A DNA stretch of 64,000 nucleotides from Lepidonotus clava (Eukaryota; Annelida; Polychaeta; Phyllodocida; Polynoidae): NCBI GenBank assembly GCA_936440205.1, contig OW387134.1, positions 19,012,908-19,076,907 on the forward strand, written 5' to 3'. The notes below the pieces were generated by a model, which worked only from the letters and a program-made list of their open reading frames with translations, ran no database searches and was not told the origin of the DNA. Both the position numbers and the translations under genes were made by a program. This document shows, in pieces, positions 57,701 through 64,000 of the stretch (the stretch's first letter is position 1; each line of letters begins with the position of its first letter).

Positions 57701-60700
57701 CGTGTTATTGGATTTCACGCGGCTGGGCAGGAAAGCCTTCCTCAGGCATCATCCCCTCCATTGATTCTTTAGTTCACCGATTAAGGCGATCATTCACTTG
57801 AAATGAAGAACATCTACTTCCGCTGGCTCTACAGTTTTAAGGGACTACATTGATTAACAAAAACGCCTTACAATTTATACGAATGAACTTCCCTTCACCT
57901 ACTGACAGGGTTTTTTGTCTTAAGATTATATCTTGTCGGATCTCAGATTCGTTTTACTTCAACACCTAAAAACAACTACGGTATGATCTGACCACGCTTA
58001 AAACATAATGTAGACAGAAAAAAAACCTCACAACACACTGACCAATTCCCAATTTGTCATCAGTGCCCTTGCATTACATCCTTGTACTGATGATAGGGAC
58101 ATTTGTAAGAATGTCTATCATTGAGTATGTTTTACACAGCTGTCAGCGTTGATTTAATAACACAGAGACCGAGAAGGAAAGTTTTCTTATACGGTATTGT
58201 GTATATATAAGTGCCTTTCTTATGAGGAGGCACTTGTCATAGAGGTGCTGCCGTTTACGTGGAAACGCGCTGGTACCCAGCAAGAAGGTCTCTGCAGCTA
58301 GCAGGTCGCTCTAAGTCGGCTGTACCAGCGCGGTGTCGGGGGCGCCGGAAGTGGCCGTCGTCGGCGGGGGGCGGCAGGGGGCGCTGTTTACGGCGGGCCT
58401 GACAGGCGCTATAAGAGGGGGTGTGAAGTAAGGGGAGGGGGCGAGGTGGGAACAGGGGAAGGTAGGAGGAGTACGGCTAATGGTAGAGACTGTGGGTGGG
58501 TAATATCAGGTATCCCCGTGGGTCAGAGGCAACTGTGTAAAATACACTGTCGGAGTAGGGGTTTCTGAGTGCTTTTGGGACACAAGGTCCAGATAAAATT
58601 AGTTAGGTCTACCATAGACGTAATATTTGATGTCAACTATGATAAGCCTTTCCCACGAACCTGCGCAGTGAACCCTCACATAGAAGCCTTGTTCCCAACG
58701 ATTCCCATTGAAGCCCGTATCCCAGTGGATTGTTCAGGCTTATTTCACTAGCAGGGCACCACTCTATTGAAATAGGTCTATAGGTCTATAGATTCCTCTA
58801 TGAGTTTGATAGGCTCACGCTGGCGTTTTTTGTATAGTAGTGCGTAGAAATCTGTCTATTTTATTTATACATTGTAGAATGTGGATATATGTAAACACTG
58901 GGGCGCCAAGGGCACAGGGGAAATGAGCAGGTGAAACAGAACCACGTCGCTGCAGTTTGTCCGCCTCCATTAGCCATTCACTGACCGTGTTTTATACAGC
59001 AGATCCCTTCTCCATATTCCCGCCTCCCCCAGCGGGCCCGTCAACATCCCATAGGATTAGCCCCGCCCTGGAGAAGGCCCTCCAGCCGCCCTTATTGATT
59101 GGGTTAGGGGTCCCGGCAGGAAGCAGCTGGGGCCGGGTGGCCACGTGGCCCTCCCTCACGTGGTTTGGGGCCCGTGTAGGCCGGTTCTTTACCCGGTTAT
59201 ACTCCCCTTATACCCTCATCACAGGCCGCCCTCTCCCGAGCCAGGCACCGCTGATCTGTTCTGTAGCAAACTAATAACACCGCCTCATATTGTACAGAGC
59301 CACCTAGGTCTGCACACGGTGGCGTTGTCCTTCTGGCTTTGGTATACTTTCATGTGTGTGTTAGCGTGATTGGTGTTCAATAGTTGTTGATTACGTTTAA
59401 CGGTTATAAGGAAATGGAATCTCAATATCTTGTACGGTGGTACCTGTATGCCAAATTCTGTGGGGGGGGGGGGGGGAATTGCATTTTAGTGGTATATCCC
59501 CCAGTTTCCTCACCCTTTTCCAGTCCCCCACCCCAATACCATTAGTCGGCTGAATTGTTTGTCCTTGATGAGTTTAAACCCGTGACAAACTTGCATACGA
59601 AAAGAACAAAAGGTAAAACATCAAGTCAAATCATCTAGTCAAATCCTAAAAAAGGTCACACATATAAAAAGATTTTGAGTTTTTTAAAGTTTTGGGGAAG
59701 ACGGAGGTTGTGTGAATGCCCGGAAATCTAGGGTTCACGAGCTGATGACCTTAGAGGGTAGGAATGGAATGTAATTAGTGTCCTGCACCTGTGAGAGTGA
59801 GGGGCTGTTACCCTGCTGTTCAGACGGCCGACCCTGGAGCAGGGGGAGCCCTCTCTGAGAGAGGAGCAGCACCTGCACATTAGGCCCTGAGTGGGCCCAC
59901 CTGCTCTTCACCTGCTTGTCGGAGTGGGGTGGGAGCTGCTCCGAACATTAACCCGCCAACTGTAGGACACACTATCTGCGGGGTGAAAATACATTGGGAA
60001 GTGTTATGCAAGAGTTAATTAAAACTCCTATTTAAAGAAATAACGTGTCTCTGTATGTGGAATGGATGTGCTTCATAATGGGACAAACGCGAACTCTCTT
60101 TAAGAAAACGCTACACATAGGTGTGTGCACATGAGTGTTGTTTTCATCGTAAGTAGATCTTTGTTTCTTAAAATTTCGATTTCAACGCTGAAGTTAAAAA
60201 CATCCAAGCATTGTCAACCCCTTCAAGTTCAAACCTAGTGTTATCCTAGGCTAAATCCAACCCATAGATGTTTGATTCAAGCCTGAAGGCATTTTGTTGT
60301 CACAGTGTTATTGCGTGTATCTCTAACTTTTAAAAAAGAAACAGTGTTAAAATACATTCATTAGAAGGCGCGATAACATCTATTCATGACTGAAGGACTA
60401 AAGGTTGAATGCACATGTAGGTCTCTTTAGGCATAGGGATGCTGAAAATACGGCGAAGTTTTGAATGACCAGCTTCCAAACAAAAACTATGAGTAATCAA
60501 CAAAGAGACGATCGAAGCAGCTATATAGAAGGGGAGCAAATGTTTTATGAAGTTAAGAGGGACATGTGGAAATCAGAATCCTTTGTATCCTAATTTTATG
60601 TTGGAATCATTTTTTTCCCCTTTTGTTTTTCGAAAAACAGATATGATAATGGTCAAACTTGTCATATGGATGCATGTAATGTTTTATCGTTTTGCTGGAA

Positions 60701-63311
60701 GATTTTCATGAAATAAATCACGGGCCTTTCCTCTAATTGGCAGTAGATTAATACCGAAAGCGAAATGTGTGAAGTAAACTCCTCTTAGTTCTAATGCTTG
60801 AGATGCGAGTGGCTTGCAGGAGAGGCTTTTGGGAATAATAACCGAAGGGAAAGAACAATTTATTCTTCTGCAAAGTAAATTTGCCCCTAAAAGTTTGAGT
60901 AATTAAAGTCTAAGCCAGTCTCTTAGGAGGACAGTGGAGTGAATTCAAAGTTGAAGATTCTTTCTCTGAGAGTGTTTGCATTGCCCGAGTCTTTAGCCTT
61001 TAGGTGCCGAGCAGTTAACGGCCTCCCAACAAACAGTGGAGAATGAGGAGCACTTTGAGCCGGATTCGCGTCTGGGCGGTTTGAGTCTGCGGCCTGCCCG
61101 GATCGTGCCAGATTAGCGCTTGGTATTTGTGCCCTCCTGTTGTTCTCAAATCGCTGACATGTGATGTCCCCTCCCTCTCCTGCTCTCTCGTTGGCATTCG
61201 TCTAGATCTACAGCGGGCGTTAGTTTGTCTATTATCAGACTACGGGGACTCCTGGTGGGGTCTTATACTGCTGGGAACACTGTGCTTGTTTTAGCCCCCT
61301 CATACTATTCGCTGTCGAATGTCCGCAATTTATAACTGTATTGGCACATAATTCGAAGGTTGACAGCAAGGGCTATATTTGTACTTCACAGTATACATTA
61401 TTCAGTATAATTTAAAGAGGTATCAGTTATACTCTAGACAAATTGATAATGACAGTTATTTTCACAAACCCATTTGTTGATAACTGTTCTAACTAGACAC
61501 ATTGTTTGAATCAGCAAAAAATCATATAGATTATCTCAGACGATTTGGCGTTGGAACATTACTTTGTAAATCTATTTGTATACACATAGTCATTCAATTG
61601 AGGAAGCTTAGCTCTCCCAATGGAATGCGATCGTCAGTTTACAAAATGGCGCGTGAATAATGGTGGCATACATCGCCTAGCATGTCTGCCCCCACTTAAA
61701 TCTAGGTACGCTTCTAATTAGGTTCATTAAAAAAAGGACTACTTTTTTTCATCTTAACGTCGCCTTCGTGTCATAAAAAGGGCTTCGGCAGGCAGGTGGT
61801 TGAGGGGGCGGGGTGGGCAACATGCCCCCGCCGGCTGTAAGAAGAGAATAGATAGGGAGAGAGAATAGAAGAAGCTATCACCACACCTCTGCCTGTCCAG
61901 ACTGACTGACTGACTGTTAGATTATGCAGTGTGTGTGAGGGTGAGATGTGGACTACTTGGTCAGCTTAGAGGTAGACACATGGCTGAAATGAGTTATGTA
62001 GATTCGTCCGCCATCAGACGTGTTCTGAACATGGAATAATAACCTCTATCACCCCTTCCTCAACTCTCCCAACACAGACATAAAGGAACGGCAATACATC
62101 AACAGATGGGCTAATACCCTATAAATATAAAATACATGTACCCCTGTGATGATAAAACATAGCTACATCTGCACTTAACATTCCTCCGACACGCCAGATT
62201 GGCAAACGGACCCAGTACACCTCACCTGTGTGTAATGAATTAATCACAGATCGTATCGGTACGGGACACCGGTACACATTCACTGTGCATGTCGATGTTT
62301 TTTACCCCTATATAGAGGGGACAGGCACTGCCGTCCCGCTGTGTGTACCATACCGTCAGGCCGGTTCTCAGGGGGTATAAAGGTACCCCACAGTCTACCC
62401 GTCTGCGGCTGGCAGGGTGGCATGTTTCTGCCTCTCACCGTACACACGAGGCCGCTGACACATGCGACAGGGAAATTAACGCGCCACGCTCCTACTGATT
62501 GTCTGCGGCGTTTTTGCCTGCCGCCCGCCCCCCGCGCGGCGCTGACCGGGGGCGGGGGGTGGCGTGCCACCAGTCAGGGCTGGAGGAGGGGGCGGCCGAT
62601 GATCCGCGGCTTATGTTAGAGATGAAGGCCGCTACTCCGCCAATCTCGGTACCAATCCTGAATCTGACGGTTAAACTGGGTACTAGCCTTTATGGACCAA
62701 GACTTGATAGACCAAGAGTAGTGTTTATTTCACCCCCGATACGTTGGGCTAGTGCAATTTGTTAATAACTAGCTCTGTCGACTAGTGAAAATCGAAAAAA
62801 AAAAGTTAATGATATCTTGATATGGGTAAGTAAAACTTTGACTCGGGCTAGTGCAAAGATGCGACCACTATCCCGGTGGACTAATTATATGTGGACAAAA
62901 TAGCTGAGGAAAAGCCCTGTTATTACCTGAATGAAAGTGAGTTGTTCTGTGATCACCTACTCCTCTGTGTTCTGAGAGGACAGAGTACGAAACTAAAGCA
63001 GATACTAACAACAAAATATATATAGAATTACATCAAACAGGCACAGCATGAAATATAGGGCAACACTTATAGTCCACGAACTATTCTCCGATTACATATA
63101 TTATTAGCCCTATTAAAACCATATGTGGCCCAGGCCACCAAAAGCCATATCTGCAAATGGAAATCGGGTCAGTGTGAGTTTGTTTGTGGAGTAACTTACC
63201 TGTCCGGCAGGTGGCGGTGAGGACGAGCAATGCCAGGAGTGCTCGGACCGCCTGGTGACCCGGCAACCCCCACCAACCGACCCCGGCCCGCCCAGGGTGG
63301 GCTGAAGGCAT
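36744..63311 (-). CDS. Beta-1,3-galactosyltransferase-like protein (GT31), unusual topology
   Basis: Secretory-pathway glycosyltransferase of family GT31. Exons on the minus strand: 63200-63311 (proposed), 38428-38638, 37968-38144, 36744-37626. They join in phase to 460 codons plus TGA. Blocks: HNVNPHPYK, then RRMAVRDTW (139-146), VFLLGAA, ENRIYRDLIQEDFVDT, and DDD at 222-224 (metal binding) in FVMVSDDDVVVD. The usual acidic E-D-V/I loop late in the domain reads PEAPWLG (313-319), so activity may differ. A membrane span at about 420-440 (ALLIDLAVMAIIGYIIF) and a basic tail CRKRPK lie at the C-terminus. Proposed exon 1 (MPSAHPGRAG start) encodes a short hydrophobic run (RALLALLVLTATC), more like a signal peptide than an anchor; upstream in-frame ATGs exist to 63437. 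Exons 2-4 are firm; exon 1 rests on its phase match, donor site and hydrophobicity. Confidence 0.8.
40768..41283. repeat. CAGGGAA-rich patch between two copies of a 32-bp motif
   Basis: Two near-copies of a 32-bp sequence starting GACGTACTGGG and containing CACGGTAGA lie at 40768-40799 and 41252-41283. Between them are many ACAGGGAA words (for example near 40814, 40861, 40890, 41122, 41144, 41166) and an 18-G run. This looks like an insertion or local duplication; family unknown. Confidence 0.5.
52715..52815. repeat. Perfect 29-bp inverted repeat with 43-bp loop
   Basis: The left arm (52715-52743, starting AATCAGTATGTCCGAAATAT) is the exact inverse of the right arm (52787-52815). The loop contains ACTGAAATGCTACT, which recurs at about 52862. 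It could be a small fold-back/MITE or a strong hairpin in a transcript. Confidence 0.7.
53215..53940. repeat. Minisatellite, unit about 58-60 bp
   Basis: Roughly twelve diverged copies of a unit with the core CTGTCTGGTGTGAAGTTGG, then TGTGAATGTAG and GCTCATGTCGG. Copies differ by substitutions and small gaps, so the array is old. Short ORFs through it on the minus strand are by-products of the repeat. Confidence 0.8.
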
Positions 63312-63703
63312 CTCGGGGTAACCACGGCCACTCTCTGACTCAGGAGAACCCATTGGGGTTCCGATGCCCTCTAAGGCCCCAGAAGCCTGTAGGAGATCAG
63401 ATGTGTAGGCAAGCCCGGAGGATTTATTTAGGGTCATCTGGGAGGCCTCAGAATAAGGTAGAAATAATACACTTATAAAACCGAATGGTAGCGTTAGAGG
63501 CCCGAGGTAGAACCTTGGAGGCCATGTTCCCTAGGGACCCTCTGAAGGCCCTCAGGATCCAATGGGAACGCTGGAAATGAGCAGCCCTCCTTTCGTCCAC
63601 TGTGTAATACAATCCTCCCACTAGAGTCGCAGGAGGCTGTGGTTGTAGATACAATCCTGTGTATAATACGTATTATGTATGTGGTGGGCCATGGGTGTCC
63701 CCG
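63312..63703. other. Upstream of proposed GT31 exon 1
   Basis: Would hold the GT31 5' UTR or promoter if exon 1 is right. In-frame ATGs upstream on the minus strand (to 63437) leave the start codon open. No TATA box in a convincing position. Confidence 0.3.
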
Positions 63704-63860
63704 GGTCAATCACAGAACTAGTAGGAGTGGGTGTTGGATCATCTCTGGTCAATCACAGAATACAGGAGTGGGTGTTGGATCTACCCTTGTCAGTCACAGA
63801 ATACAGGAGTGGATCTACCCTTGTCGGTCACAGAACACATGCGGGAGTGGGTGTGGGGCA
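63704..63860. repeat. Short tandem array, unit about 34-44 bp
   Basis: Four imperfect copies built on GTCAATCACAGAATACAGG, then GAGTGGGTGTTGGATC. One copy is shorter than the others. A minor minisatellite near the right edge. Confidence 0.7.
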
Positions 63861-64000
63861 GATAGTCGTAATGTGAACTGGTCTGGTGTTAATCTTACTG
63901 GGAGGGCCTGGAGGGGTGGGAGGGTGGGTCCTGGTGGTACAGGCGGTCACATGGCGGATCCAGGCCCGGGATCCAGGACCACGCTGGGACAAACACATCA

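Larger units (their letters stand above)
38639..63199. other. Long non-coding interval, probably GT31 intron 1
   Basis: About 24.6 kb in which I support no gene on either strand. It holds a CAGGGAA-rich repeat patch (40768-41283), a perfect 29-bp inverted repeat (52715-52815), a minisatellite (53215-53940), and homopolymers: G at 41220-41237, G at 48619-48631, C at 54847-54861, G at 59462-59476. GC-rich patches near 39300-39560, 40500-40570 and 58330-58400 stand out from an AT-rich background. ORFs of up to about 110 codons here have no splice context or recognisable motif. Confidence 0.55.

Noticed and set aside
58957-59274. 105-codon Pro-rich ORF
   Set aside because: GC-rich low-complexity translation without a recognisable motif.
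62280-62765. Several overlapping ORFs on both strands
   Set aside because: A GC-rich patch opens several frames at once; none has family character.
34789-64000. HECTD3 C-terminal exons downstream on the plus strand
   Set aside because: Scanned by eye for the Trp-Gln-Glu-Leu, TRFEDF-like and catalytic-Cys blocks; nothing convincing found. A short exon could still be missed.

Overview
This is animal nuclear DNA: spliced genes with GT-AG introns, long introns, transposon relics and simple repeats. The three host genes (GET3, HECTD3 and a GT31 glycosyltransferase), the intron sizes and the repeat content suggest a marine invertebrate, perhaps a mollusc. The species call is an inference; no marker in the window fixes it.

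Layout. (1) 165-25911, minus strand: GET3 (ASNA1), the tail-anchored-protein targeting ATPase. Exons 1-6 are present and the 3' end runs off the left edge. Its first intron is about 23.5 kb, almost all of it mobile DNA. (2) Inside that intron lies a fold-back palindromic element (3587-25396, arms of about 810 bp). Inside the fold-back sits a 20,051-bp LTR retroelement (4924-24974) with 601-bp LTRs that look identical and a 4-bp ATGT target duplication. It carries gag, pol (protease, RT, RNase H, integrase), two overlapping small ORFs, a 919-aa Env-like ORF, and a 6.5-kb 3' tail with a 213-aa antisense ORF. It looks whole and young. (3) 26124-34788, plus strand: HECTD3, a HECT E3 ubiquitin ligase. 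It starts 212 bp from GET3 in head-to-head orientation. Fourteen exons join in phase to 693 codons, but the last ~145 residues, which hold the catalytic cysteine, were not found. (4) 36744-63311, minus strand: a beta-1,3-glycosyltransferase (GT31). Three exons at 36.7-38.6 kb are clear. A phase-matched first exon encoding a signal peptide is proposed at 63.2 kb, which makes 38.6-63.2 kb one long intron. That interval holds a minisatellite, a perfect 29-bp inverted repeat, duplicated short motifs and homopolymer tracts, and no other gene I can support.

How the parts relate. GET3 and HECTD3 probably share a bidirectional promoter. The LTR element lies antisense to GET3, so GET3 pre-mRNA must span the whole 20-kb insertion, and the element's antisense ORF lies in the sense of GET3 transcription. 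HECTD3 and the GT31 gene converge across about 2 kb that shows no coding signal. The most unusual items are the large env-bearing retroelement with extra ORFs, the possible type I topology of the GT31 protein (signal peptide plus C-terminal membrane segment), and the missing HECTD3 3' end.
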